DNA from: Sphaerisporangium sp040685555
GTDB lineage: Bacteria > Actinomycetota > Actinomycetes > Streptosporangiales > Streptosporangiaceae
Length of the DNA: 64,000 nt
NCBI RefSeq assembly: GCF_040685555.1
Contig: NZ_JBFBIK010000028.1
Location: forward strand, 9,159 to 73,158
Direction: 5' to 3'
Position numbers and translations under genes: made by a program. The notes beneath the pieces are model-generated. The model was not told the DNA's origin. It ran no database searches and saw nothing but the letters and a program-made list of their open reading frames with translations. Positions 46,016 through 54,683 of this stretch are shown here, in pieces; positions within the stretch are counted from its first letter, which is position 1, and every line of letters starts with the position of its first letter.

Positions 46016-47463
46016 CGGGGCCCCGCCCGTGAGCACATCCTGGCCGCGCCCAGGCGCAGGGACAGGGGGTTTCCTGAAGAGGTGGCGACGAGGTCCGTCA
46101 CCGTCTGCGCACCGAGCCGGGCGTGCGCCGCGCCGACGAGCATGTCCGCCAGCTCCCTCGCCACCTCGGCGGCCAGTGGCCGCACGAACTCGCGGTGCGC
46201 CCCCTGCCTGGCCACGAGCTCGTCGAGGGGATCGGCGCTGGTGACGATCACCCGGCAGTTCGCGCCGCCGGGCAGCAGCGGCCGTACCTGCTCGCTGTCC
46301 CTGGCGTTGTCCAGCACCACCAGCAGCCGCCGCCGGGCGGTCCAGCTGCGGTAGAGGGCCAGCTTCTCGGCCTGGTCCAAGGGGATCTCGGCGGCCGGCA
46401 CGCCGAGGGCCCTGAGGAACCGGTCGACGACCGCGTCCGGTTCCGGCGCCGGGCCCTCACCGTTCCCGCCCATGTCGGCGAAGAGCTGGCCGTCGGGGAA
46501 CCAGTCGATCCGGTTGTGCGCCCACCGCAGCACCAGCGCGGTCTTCCCGACACCGGCCGGGCCGCTCACGACCATCGTGCCCGGCACCGCGACCCCCGGG
46601 TCCGGACGCATCGCCACGTCCAGCGCGACCGTCTCCTCGTTCCTGCCCACGAACGGCAGGACCTGCGGGGGCAGCTGGGAGGGGACGACCAGGCCCGTGC
46701 CTGGCCTGTGGGCCGGGGGCCGCATGAGCGCGGACTCGTCCCTGAGTATCTGGTCGTGGAGCCGCCGCAGCGCCGGGCCCGGTTCGAGGCCGATCTGCTC
46801 AAGCAGGTACCTGCGCGTCTCCTGGTACGTGCGCAACGCCTCGGCCCGGCGTCCCGCCCGGTACTGCGCCAGCATCAGCTGGGCCCGCACCCGCTCGCGG
46901 AACGGGCACTCCGCCACCAGGGCCAGCAGCTCCGGGATGACCTCGTGATGGTGCCCGAGCTCGATCTCCAGCTCCAGGCACGCCTCCATGGCCTCCAGGC
47001 GTGACTCCTCCATGCGCGCCACGTCGTAGCGCAGGCCACGGAGATCCTCGAAGGGGTTCCCCCGCCACAGCGCCAGCGCCTCGCGCAGCAGCTGGACGGT
47101 GTCCTCCCTGTCCCTCCCCGCCTCCTCGCCGCGTGCCCGCGCCACCAGCGCCCTGAACTGGAGCCAGTCGATGGTGTCGGCGCCCGCCCGCAGCAGGTAG
47201 CCGGGACTGGACGTCTCGATCGCGCCGGCACCCAGCGTCCGGCGCAGCCTCGACACGCAGATGGCGATCTGCCTCCAGGCGCTCCGCGGCGCGGAACCCG
47301 CCCACACCGTCTCGATCAGCCGGTCGACGCTGACGACGCGGTTGGCGTTCAGGACCAGGCTCGCCAGGATCGCCAGCTCCCGGTTCGCGCAGATCTGCAG
47401 CTCAGCACCGTCCTTGAACACTCTTAGCGGTCCAAGGACGCGGAACTCGAGCGCCCCGCCCAT
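45931..47463 (-). CDS. SARP-family (AfsR-type) pathway activator with partial NB-ARC
   Basis: 510 residues. The OmpR-like winged helix is at about 1-95 (FRVLGPLRVFKDGAEL, ILASLVLNANRVVSVDRLIE), the BTAD domain at about 97-245 (WLQFRALVARARG, AEALRTYQETRRYL), then an NB-ARC ATPase with P-loop SGPAGVGKTALV and LVVLDNARDSEQV. The ATPase region stops soon after the GNPLSLRL motif, with a low-complexity tail antisense to the hydroxylase, so the C-terminal sensor part of AfsR proteins is missing. SARPs activate clusters by binding direct repeats next to the -35 region. A matching repeat array lies at 48666. Its start overlaps the upstream small gene (TGATG). Confidence 0.9.
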   Translation of the reverse strand: MGGALEFRVLGPLRVFKDGAELQICANRELAILASLVLNANRVVSVDRLIETVWAGSAPRSAWRQIAICVSRLRRTLGAGAIETSSPGYLLRAGADTIDWLQFRALVARARGEEAGRDREDTVQLLREALALWRGNPFEDLRGLRYDVARMEESRLEAMEACLELEIELGHHHEVIPELLALVAECPFRERVRAQLMLAQYRAGRRAEALRTYQETRRYLLEQIGLEPGPALRRLHDQILRDESALMRPPAHRPGTGLVVPSQLPPQVLPFVGRNEETVALDVAMRPDPGVAVPGTMVVSGPAGVGKTALVLRWAHNRIDWFPDGQLFADMGGNGEGPAPEPDAVVDRFLRALGVPAAEIPLDQAEKLALYRSWTARRRLLVVLDNARDSEQVRPLLPGGANCRVIVTSADPLDELVARQGAHREFVRPLAAEVARELADMLVGAAHARLGAQTVTDLVATSSGNPLSLRLGAARMCSRAGPRHDLARIAASAPASSSCDASPPGDRQPT

Positions 47464-47651
47464 CAGCCGGTCCGCGTCAGGTACTGCTCGATGAGGATAG
47501 AGGTGTCGTACACGGTCATGTCGGGCCGGCCGGTCTTTTCCACTATGGCCGCCATGCTCTGCGCGGTCAGGTAGGTGACCCGGTTTCCTCTGCGAACCAA
47601 TTCGGCGACCACGGGATCGGAATGACACATGAAAAAATAGTGTCGCGTCAT
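47463..47651 (-). CDS. Very small glycosyltransferase-N-terminus-like protein upstream of SARP
   Basis: 62 codons from ATG 47651, with GGAGAG eight bases upstream, ending at a TGA that shares its A with the SARP ATG. The sequence HYFFMCHSDPVVAELVRRGN and RVTYLTAQ, then a segment ending in VYDTSIL, strongly resembles the first ~70 residues of macrolide-type (MGT/UGT) glycosyltransferases, minus the glycine-rich GHxNP loop. The remaining 300+ residues of a transferase are absent. It may be a relic kept because it couples translation to the SARP gene, or a small functional protein. Confidence 0.6.
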   Translation of the reverse strand: MTRHYFFMCHSDPVVAELVRRGNRVTYLTAQSMAAIVEKTGRPDMTVYDTSILIEQYLTRTG

Positions 47652-47725
47652 GTGGAAATCTCTCCGGCAGATTACGCGGGTATGCGCTAGTCGCAAACCT
47701 AATAAGGGTTCCCCGAATCACGTCA

Positions 47726-47772
47726 CCCCCTAATCCCCCCTGTAACCCCCCCTGTCCCACCCCTCCCGGTAG
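47726..47772 (-). repeat. G-run array with G-quadruplex potential upstream of GT-like/SARP unit
   Basis: On the minus strand six runs of three to seven G (GGG, GGGG, GGG, G7, G6, G5) lie within about 45 bp, two of them in a 12-bp repeat (TTACAGGGGGG type). It is 75-120 bp upstream of the GT-like start codon. It meets the usual G-quadruplex pattern; function is unknown. Confidence 0.5.
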
Positions 47773-48665
47773 GGGTTCCCCTATCCGGGTGGCCGCGCTC
47801 GCGCCGAGCCCCGGGTGCCGAGCGGGACGCCGACCCCCACCCGCGCCCGGGACCGTCGCCGCCCCTCGCTTCCCGGCACGTGAGTGGTAGCGGACCTCAC
47901 GTCCGCGTACGGGCGGCCGTTAGCCGCCCGCGGCCCCCGTCCGGCCGCGGCGGCGCGTCGGTGTCGACTCGGATTCGCATGCCGCCGGCCCGCCCCGCCG
48001 CGATGAATACCCCGATCGCCGCACAATGCCATCCCGACGTTAATAGGGGGTGGACCGCCCGAGGACCCTGCTTTCCGGTAAGGGACGAAATAGGGGTTCC
48101 GGAACGCGGCAGGGGGTTGAGCCGGCCCGTCATCGCGTGGCATGTTCACCGGTAAGCGTGGATGGCCGCCACGTGTGTGAGCCGCCCGTTAGGAGCCCGC
48201 CATTCCCACACTCCCCGCCCAGCCGGCACAGGTGAGAATCGCCGGGCCCGACCTTTCGGGAGGGGCCCGTTTCACGCACGTCACGGCCGTCCGCCATTGG
48301 CTCTCAGACATATCGTCCGGCTCCGGCGGCGACGGCGTGTTCCGCGCCTCGCCCATCCGGTCCCGCGCCCCCGGCCAGGGGGCCGGCAGCAGGTGAACGA
48401 GCAGGCGCGCACCCTCGGCGCCTGCCCGTACGGCCCGGCCTCCGGGAGCGGGGGCGGTTCCCTGCGCCCTTAGGGCCGGGCAGAAAGCCCGCCTCGGCGA
48501 TTTCGCGGACGCCTTTCGATCACGCTCGCGCGGGACCTTTCCACGGGCGACCCAAAAGGATCACTCCCGTGGATCAAGGATACCCCAGCATTTAAAGTAT
48601 ATAAGCGACTTAAATGGCTTACCGCTGTATGCTCCACCCTCTTGGGAACAACGATATATCCTTGG

Positions 48666-48714
48666 TTGACTTTACTTTGACCTGGTCTTGACTAGACTTT
48701 GACCGGATATGAAT
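48666..48714 (+). promoter_or_regulatory. Four direct TTGAC repeats at 11-bp spacing plus -10 element: candidate SARP-binding promoter
   Basis: TTGAC occurs at 48666, 48677, 48688 and 48699, exactly 11 bp apart, so all copies face the same side of the helix. A -10-like TATGAA follows at 48708-48713. Known SARP targets (ActII-ORF4, DnrI, AfsR) have direct heptamer repeats at 11-bp intervals overlapping or flanking the -35 position. The SARP gene lies 1.2 kb away on the other strand; the next gene downstream is the aldo/keto reductase at 48757. Confidence 0.75.
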
Positions 48715-48756
48715 AGAAGTGCAGAAGTCTGGGATGGGCGTGCCTAAGGGGTCCAC

Positions 48757-49722
48757 TTGCGTTACACGAGGTTGGGACGGACAGGGCCGGTCATCTCCAA
48801 TATCGGGCTCGGCTCACTGGCCCTCACCGGCGCCTACGGCCACGTCGACAACGGTGAGGCGCTCAACCTGATCCGCAAGGCGCTCGACGCCGGCGTGACC
48901 ATCATCGACACCGCCGGCTTCTACGCCGCGGGCCAGGTCGAACGCCTCGTGGGCCGGGCCGTCGCCGGGCGGGCCGATGAGGTCGTGGTGTGCACCCGTG
49001 GCGGCGTGCGCCGCGCGCGGCCGGGGCGGCCGGCCACGTTCGACGGGCGGCTCGACTACCTGGAGCGCTCCTGCGAGTCCTCCCTCGAACGGCTCGGCGT
49101 CGACTGCATCGACCTCTACTACCTCCACTGCCAGGACGAGCGCGTCCCGGTGGAGGCGAGCATGGCCCGCCTGTCCAGGCTCGTGAAGGCGGGGAAGATC
49201 CGCTACGTCGGCCTTTCCAGCGGCACGGTCCATCAACTGCGGCGGGCGCACGCCGTGCACCCCATCACCGCGATCGCCATCGAGTACTCGCTCTGGGGGC
49301 TACGCGCCCAGCCGGACCTTCTCGCCGCCGCGCGGCAGATGGGCATCACCGTGGTGGCCGCCCGCCCGCTCGGCCGGGGCTTCCTCACCAGCCGCATCCG
49401 CACCCCCGTACAGCTGGGCGGCGGTGACTGGCGGCACGAGGACCCCCGTTTCCAGCCGGAGAACCTCCGGCTGAGCGTGGGGCGGCTCCGGGAGATCGAG
49501 GCCGCGGCGGCACAGCTCGATGTCGGCACCGGCCGCCTCGCCCTGGGCTGGCTGCTGTCCCAGGGCGACCACATCGTCCCCGTCCCGAGCACCCGCGACC
49601 CGGTGCACCTGGAGATGAACCTCGCCGCCTCGGCGGTGGAGCTCGCGCCCGGGACGCGCGACAAGCTGGCGAGGGTCTTCCCGGCCGCGAGGTTCGATCA
49701 GTCGGCCTCGACCCTGCTCTGA
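48757..49722 (+). CDS. Aldo/keto reductase
   Basis: 321 residues of the YajO/Tas-like aldo/keto reductase group. Features: RLGRTGPVISNIGLGS at the start, IIDTAGFYAAGQVE (tetrad Asp and Tyr), TRGGVRRA in place of the usual TK, YYLHCQDER (His) and a C-terminal VPVPSTRDPVHLEMNL. The catalytic lysine of VxTK is thus replaced by Arg (CTRGG), so activity may be altered. The TTG start at 48757 has AAGGGG upstream. The 11-bp TTGAC array in front predicts activation by the SARP. It likely reduces a carbonyl in the product or a sugar. Confidence 0.87.
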   Translation: MRYTRLGRTGPVISNIGLGSLALTGAYGHVDNGEALNLIRKALDAGVTIIDTAGFYAAGQVERLVGRAVAGRADEVVVCTRGGVRRARPGRPATFDGRLDYLERSCESSLERLGVDCIDLYYLHCQDERVPVEASMARLSRLVKAGKIRYVGLSSGTVHQLRRAHAVHPITAIAIEYSLWGLRAQPDLLAAARQMGITVVAARPLGRGFLTSRIRTPVQLGGGDWRHEDPRFQPENLRLSVGRLREIEAAAAQLDVGTGRLALGWLLSQGDHIVPVPSTRDPVHLEMNLAASAVELAPGTRDKLARVFPAARFDQSASTLL

Positions 49723-50366
49723 GGGGAGATGAGCGACGCCGCGAGGGCCTTGTTCACCGCGTCGATCCGGGAGACCGCGTTGAGCTTGACGAAGATGTTC
49801 CGCATGTGCCGTTTCACGGTCGCTTCGGCGAGGCCGAGGCACCGGGCGATCTGGCCGTTGCTGAGCGCCTGAGCGGCGAGTTGCAGAACCTCCTGCTCCT
49901 TGCTCGACAGGACACCCGCCGGAGGCCCCTTCACCTGGGCGAGGCTGTGGCGCGAGACCGCGAGCACGACCCTGGCGGGATCCTCGTGGACGCTCCGCAC
50001 CGCCGCGATCAGCTCGTGGCGGTGCACGCTCTTGAGCAGGTAGCCGCAGATGCCCGCCACGAGGAGCCGCGTGAGCAGCTGCGGCCCGTCGTACATGCTC
50101 AAGATGATGATCTGGGTCTGCGGGGAGATCTCGCGGATCCGCGTGACGGTCTCGGTGACCTCGTCACCGGGGATCTCGACGTCCAGCAGCACCACGTCCG
50201 GCCGCGTCTCCTCGACGAGGGCCAGGGCGGAGGAGGAGTCCCCCGCCTCACCCACGATGCCCATGTCCTCGACGGCCTCAAGGATCTCGCGCAGCCCTTC
50301 CCGGAAAAGGGCATGGTCGTCGACGATGGCGACGGAGATTCCGTTACTACGATTCGTCCGATTCAT
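49698..50366 (-). CDS. NarL/LuxR-family response regulator
   Basis: 222 residues. The receiver domain has VAIVDDHALFREGL (acidic pocket), VVLLDVEIPGD (phospho-accepting Asp) and the switch Lys in YLLKSV. The C-terminal LuxR HTH is LSSKEQEVLQLAAQ followed by IARCLGLAEATVKRHMRNIF. The gene overlaps its histidine kinase by 20 bp and runs convergent into the aldo/keto reductase with 25 bp overlap. Confidence 0.95.
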   Translation of the reverse strand: MNRTNRSNGISVAIVDDHALFREGLREILEAVEDMGIVGEAGDSSSALALVEETRPDVVLLDVEIPGDEVTETVTRIREISPQTQIIILSMYDGPQLLTRLLVAGICGYLLKSVHRHELIAAVRSVHEDPARVVLAVSRHSLAQVKGPPAGVLSSKEQEVLQLAAQALSNGQIARCLGLAEATVKRHMRNIFVKLNAVSRIDAVNKALAASLISPQSRVEAD

Positions 50367-51465
50367 GGGACTGTCTCTTTAGGGGGATGAAGAGCTCGAC
50401 TAGACAGCCGTTCCCTGGTTCGCTTGAGATGGTCACCCGGCCCCCGAGCAGCTCCGCGCGCTCGCGCATGGAAGCGAGACCGACGCCTCCGCGCACCCGG
50501 GCGAGCAGCGGATCGAAGCCGTGCCCATTGTCCTGTACGGACGCGAGCAGCTCGTGCGGAGCGATGTCCACCCGCATGAGGATCACCGAGGGATGCGCGT
50601 GGGTTATCGCGTTGCGTGCGGCTTCCCTGACGATGAGAAACGCCTGGTCGAGCACTCTCGGCTCCGCCCACGACTCGTCGCCGTTCACGTCGAGCCCGAC
50701 GGAGACGCAGTCGTCCTCGACCGCTTCGAGAAAGCCGAGCAGCGCTTTCTCCAGGCTCTTCACGGGCACCTGGGGATACAGCTCCGACGTCATCTGCCGG
50801 AGGTTCTCCATGGTCTCCTGGATGGCCTGCTGCGCGACCGCGATCTTGGCCGACGCCCTGGCGGGGTCCGTGGCCCGGTGGACCTCCGACAGCGCCAGCT
50901 GCTGGTGCGCGACGCTGATGCCGTGACCGACGCGGTCGTGGAGCTCCCGGGCTATGCGGCGGCGTTCCTCTCCCTGAGCCTCCTGCACCTGGTTGAGGAG
51001 AAAGCCGTGATAGCTCTCCGACGCCTCGCGGACTCGCCGGGAGAGGCTCTCCTCCATTCCGGTCGCCACGAGCGTGAAAATCTCGGTGGGCGACTCGGTG
51101 TCCACGGCTATTTGCCGCGCCAGATGGGCGAGAGCGGTCCTGAAGAACAGCGAACCCGCCTCTAGAGATGCCTTGGGGTGAACTCCGGTCGCGGCGCGAG
51201 TACTGCCGACTTCCCAGGCGTGAAATTTATAGAGCTCGTTGACCTGCACCTTTCCGGCGCGAAGCATGGCGGCCACATCGTCAAGGACGTAGTGGGCCGT
51301 CATAAGGGCCTGGCGCGTCGCCTGCGGATCGCCGGAGAGAACGTTGCCGCTGGCTTGCAGCTCTGACTCGAATTCCGAAAGAATTTCTTTCCGGCACGCG
51401 TCGACGAATCTCGCTGGGTCGTTCCCTGCCCCTCGTGCCGCATCCAAGGAAGTCCCCTCCGCCAT
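50347..51465 (-). CDS. Cytoplasmic sensor histidine kinase (HisKA_3/NarX-type)
   Basis: 372 residues from ATG 51465 (a TTG at 51483 would add six). No TM segments are seen, so the protein is soluble. An N-terminal helical sensor region (about 1-180) precedes the dimerisation box with the phospho-accepting His in ERRRIARELHDRVGHGISV. The ATPase follows, with REAARNAITHAHPS (N box), VQDNGHGFD (G1) and GLASMRERAELLGG (G2). Partner of the overlapping response regulator. The signal is unknown. Confidence 0.93.
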   Translation of the reverse strand: MAEGTSLDAARGAGNDPARFVDACRKEILSEFESELQASGNVLSGDPQATRQALMTAHYVLDDVAAMLRAGKVQVNELYKFHAWEVGSTRAATGVHPKASLEAGSLFFRTALAHLARQIAVDTESPTEIFTLVATGMEESLSRRVREASESYHGFLLNQVQEAQGEERRRIARELHDRVGHGISVAHQQLALSEVHRATDPARASAKIAVAQQAIQETMENLRQMTSELYPQVPVKSLEKALLGFLEAVEDDCVSVGLDVNGDESWAEPRVLDQAFLIVREAARNAITHAHPSVILMRVDIAPHELLASVQDNGHGFDPLLARVRGGVGLASMRERAELLGGRVTISSEPGNGCLVELFIPLKRQSHESDES

Positions 51466-51502
51466 GGGACGCGCGTGCCCCAACTATCTCGCAGCCGGGT
51501 CT

Positions 51503-52453
51503 TTAAAGCAACATATAGGATGACATATTGCTGATCAGCGCGGTAATGTGCACCAGGTGTTGCGTCGCCATGAACGCTCTGTAAGGCCGCCGTTGTTGGC
51601 GCCGACTTCCCTTGGAGGAGGCGGTGCGACCGGCCACGATCACCGCCGCGGCCCCCGCGCTCATCGCCACGAACGCCCCGATCAGCGGAATGCCGAGGAC
51701 CAGGATGGTCGCGCCGAACGCCGCCGCCAGCACCACCGCCGCGACGGACATCACGTATCGTGACGTTCGCTCGCCGAGCGTCACGCCGATGGTCCGCCGG
51801 CCCGCCGCCGCGTCCCCGTCGATATCGGACAGGTCCTTGGCGGGAACGCCGACAAGCGTCATCCAGTAAGTGGCGGCGATCGCGAACACGATCAGTTCGA
51901 TCGGCGTGGACACGTTTTCGCCGCCGGTGGAAATGAAGAACCCGCACCAGTAGGACAGCAGGCCAGAGACGCACAACACGATGATTGTGCCTCCGGACCC
52001 GCTTTTGAGATGAAATGGCGGCCCGGAGTACAGGTAGCCGAGAACCAGGTTCGCCCCGACCATCCACGTCACCTGAGCGGGCAGCCCCAGGGTGGCGGCG
52101 AGCGAGAGACCGGCCGCGACCAAGGCGATGGCCATCGCGGTGCGCGGATCGAGATCGCCGCGGGCGATCGGCCTCCGGGAGCCGTTGATCCGGTCCTCGG
52201 TGACGTCGGTCACCCCGTTGAAGAGGTAGACGGCGAGAATCGACAGGACCCAGGCCGCCGCCCCTTGTATCACCTTCGCCGGGTCCGGGACGGCCCCGGC
52301 CGGCACGGCGAGCGCGGCCCCCGTCAGGAATCGGAGCATCGAAATCGACAGGACGGCCGGCCGCGCTTCGACGACGCACAGCCCCAGCACGCGAATACCA
52401 GACCGCAGGGCGGAAGCGCCGGTAGCCTGCTTCGTTACCCATATGCTCGTCAT
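51503..52453 (-). CDS. UbiA-family prenyltransferase
   Basis: 316-residue membrane prenyltransferase with about eight TM helices. First Asp-rich motif is NGVTDVTEDRINGSRRP, second is KDLSDIDGDAAAGRRT, both as in UbiA/chlorophyll-synthase-type enzymes. The start at ATG 52453 leaves a short cytoplasmic N terminus. It would attach an isoprenyl chain to an aromatic or quinone-type acceptor, which fits the aromatic hydroxylase nearby. No prenyl diphosphate synthase gene lies in the window, so the donor must come from elsewhere. Confidence 0.92.
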   Translation of the reverse strand: MTSIWVTKQATGASALRSGIRVLGLCVVEARPAVLSISMLRFLTGAALAVPAGAVPDPAKVIQGAAAWVLSILAVYLFNGVTDVTEDRINGSRRPIARGDLDPRTAMAIALVAAGLSLAATLGLPAQVTWMVGANLVLGYLYSGPPFHLKSGSGGTIIVLCVSGLLSYWCGFFISTGGENVSTPIELIVFAIAATYWMTLVGVPAKDLSDIDGDAAAGRRTIGVTLGERTSRYVMSVAAVVLAAAFGATILVLGIPLIGAFVAMSAGAAAVIVAGRTASSKGSRRQQRRPYRAFMATQHLVHITALISNMSSYMLL

Positions 52454-52880
52454 GACCGGATTGTTCCCCGAAGCCGGCGGCTCGTTAAGAGGATGATCCG
52501 AAGGTTGTAGTCGGCGGTGATTCTTTGGATACCACCCGTACCACCATCGGATATCTGCGCCGATCTCATCGTGCACCCGTATTGTCGGGCCGCGCCCACC
52601 CCTATAGCTTGAAGCCAGCGGAAAACGCCGGGAAAGGCGGGCTGCACCCCTGACGGAGGCCGAGCGATTCAACCTTAAAAAATTCGATGCGGGATTTCAA
52701 GCCGCTGAGGCCGATAGAGGTGCCCGCCGAGGACGACCGCCCTTTCACCCCTACTGGGCCCGGGGTCCGGTAGGTACTCTCGGTTCCCGCGCCGGACACG
52801 AGAGAGATCGTCGATGTCAATCCGCCGGTAAACGGTCCGGCCCCTCCCGCCATGAGTCATTCAGGAAAGGAAGTTTGACG
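52454..52880. other. Divergent promoter region between UbiA and isopropylmalate-synthase genes
   Basis: 427 bp without a clear gene. A hairpin with GTCCGG (52765-52770) and CCGGAC (52792-52797) lies about 85 bp before the synthase ATG. An eight-codon mini-frame (ATG 52852 to TGA 52878) ends two bases before the synthase start. I see no run of leucine codons, so a classical leuA leader-peptide attenuator is not evident. Confidence 0.4.
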
Positions 52881-54683
52881 ATGAAAGGCGTCGAGCGCTA
52901 CGCGGGATTCACCCCCGTCGACCTGACCGACCGCACCTGGCCGGGCAATCGCATCGTCTCCGCTCCGCGCTGGTTGTCCACGGACCTTCGGGACGGCAAC
53001 CAGTCGCTCGTCAACCCGATGACACCCGAGCGGAAGCTCATGATGTTCGACCTCCTTGTCAACATGGGCTACAAGGAGATCGAGGTCGGTTTTCCCGTCG
53101 CCAGCAAGAATGACCACGACTTCGTCCGAATGCTCATCACGCAGGACCGGATACCCGACGACGTGCGGATCTCGGTGCTCACCCAGGCCCGCGACGAGCT
53201 GATCAGGCGGACCGTCGAATGCCTCGCGGGGGCGCCCCGGGCGACGATCCACATTTACAACGCCACCTCCCCGCTGTTCCGGCGTCTGGTCTTCGGCATG
53301 ACCCGCGCGGAGTGCAAGGATCTGGCGGTCCAGGGCACCAGGCTGATGATGAAGTACGCGGAGCGGACGCTGCGTGACTGCGACCTCGGGTACCAGTACT
53401 CCCCCGAGCTCTTCAACGAGACCGAGCTGGACTTCTCCCTTGAGGTCTGCGAGGCCGTCATGGACGTCTGGCAGCCCGGCCCCGATCGCGAGATCATCCT
53501 CAACTTCCCGACGACGGTGGAGCGATCGCTGCCCAACGTCTTCGCCGACCAGATGGAGTGGCTCGGCCGGAAACTCTCCCGGCGGGAGCACGTCTGCCTG
53601 TCCGTCCACCCGCACAACGACCGAGGGACCGGGGTGGCGGCGGCGGAGCTGGCCCTGCTGGCGGGGGTCCAGCGCGTCGAGGGCTGCCTGTTCGGCAACG
53701 GCGAGCGCGCCGGCAACGTCTGCCTCGTGACGCTCGGCATGAACCTGTACGCCCACGGGGTCGACCCGGGGGTCGACTTCTCCGACATCAACGCGGTCCG
53801 CCGTACCGTCGAGCTCTGCAACGAGCTGCCCGTCCATCCCCGGCACCCCTACGGCGGCGACCTGGTCTACAGCGCCTTCTCGGGATCCCACCAGGATGCG
53901 ATCAAGAAGGGGTTCGACGACCTGGAGCGGCGGGCGGCCGAGACGGGCGCCGACGCCGGCGACCTGCCATGGCACATGCCGTACCTGCCCGTCGACCCGA
54001 AGGACGTGGGCCGCACCTACGAGGCGGTCGTACGGGTCAACAGCCAGTCGGGCAAGGGCGGCGTCGCGTACGTCATGAGCGCCTGGCACGGCCTGAACCT
54101 GCCGCGGGGGCTCCAGATCGACCTGGCCGCCAAGGTGCAGGCGCGGGCGGACGCGGAGGGAGGCGAGCTGTCGCCGAGCCGCATCGGAGCGCTGTTCGTG
54201 GAGGAGTACCTCCTGGGCGAGGACCCGCAGGACCTTCTGTCAGAGGGGCGGGAGCCGGTGACCGCATCGCTGTACGTCGACGGGCGGTTCGACGTCGGCG
54301 GCGCCCAGGCGGACGCCTTCCGCGCGCTCGGCTCGGTGCTGGGCCGCCACGGCGTCCAGGTGCGCGTGGTGCACCGCACCGCGCTTCCCCTCGACAACGA
54401 TGACCTGACGCCCGAACGGGCCGTGCTCGACGGCCGGTCGCGGGACGAGACCGTGATCTACGCCGAATGCCGGATCGGCGGCGCCGTGGCGTGGGGTGCC
54501 GGCATCGACAGGGACATCGCGACGGCCGCGCTCTCGGCCGTACGCGTGGCAGGCACGCGGCTCTCCCGCGACGGGCGCCTCGCGGCCGTCGAGGCGGACC
54601 GCGAGGTGACCGTACCCGAGCAGCGCCGCCCCCTGGCGGCGGCCGGACTCCGAGCGGATGGTGGAGGCCGAACATGGCCGTAG
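52881..54683 (+). CDS. leuA: 2-isopropylmalate synthase
   Basis: 600-residue enzyme of the long actinobacterial/fungal-type LeuA2 class. The metal-binding start of the barrel is STDLRDGNQSLVNPM, the metal-binding histidines are in SVHPHNDRGTGVAAAELAL, the glycine motif is FGNGERAGNVCLVTLGMNL, and the C-terminal regulatory domain is intact up to about residue 570. It condenses acetyl-CoA with a 2-oxo acid. Placed between a prenyltransferase and a LAL regulator, and overlapping the latter by 10 bp, it is probably a cluster copy that extends a 2-oxo acid for a special building block, rather than the primary leucine gene. The ATG at 52881 has GGAAAGGAAG upstream. Confidence 0.9.
   Translation: MKGVERYAGFTPVDLTDRTWPGNRIVSAPRWLSTDLRDGNQSLVNPMTPERKLMMFDLLVNMGYKEIEVGFPVASKNDHDFVRMLITQDRIPDDVRISVLTQARDELIRRTVECLAGAPRATIHIYNATSPLFRRLVFGMTRAECKDLAVQGTRLMMKYAERTLRDCDLGYQYSPELFNETELDFSLEVCEAVMDVWQPGPDREIILNFPTTVERSLPNVFADQMEWLGRKLSRREHVCLSVHPHNDRGTGVAAAELALLAGVQRVEGCLFGNGERAGNVCLVTLGMNLYAHGVDPGVDFSDINAVRRTVELCNELPVHPRHPYGGDLVYSAFSGSHQDAIKKGFDDLERRAAETGADAGDLPWHMPYLPVDPKDVGRTYEAVVRVNSQSGKGGVAYVMSAWHGLNLPRGLQIDLAAKVQARADAEGGELSPSRIGALFVEEYLLGEDPQDLLSEGREPVTASLYVDGRFDVGGAQADAFRALGSVLGRHGVQVRVVHRTALPLDNDDLTPERAVLDGRSRDETVIYAECRIGGAVAWGAGIDRDIATAALSAVRVAGTRLSRDGRLAAVEADREVTVPEQRRPLAAAGLRADGGGRTWP

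Larger units (their letters stand above)
47652..48756. other. 1.1-kb regulatory intergenic region
   Basis: No convincing gene. From left to right it holds a G-run array on the minus strand (47726-47772), an imperfect dyad TAGGGGTTCCCCTA (47770-47783) with related TAGGGGTTCC near 48092, a GC-rich stretch with skewed Arg/Pro frames, an AT-rich segment from about 48585, and a four-copy TTGAC array before the aldo/keto reductase gene. It carries the promoters of the minus-strand GT-like/SARP unit and the plus-strand reductase. Confidence 0.6.
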
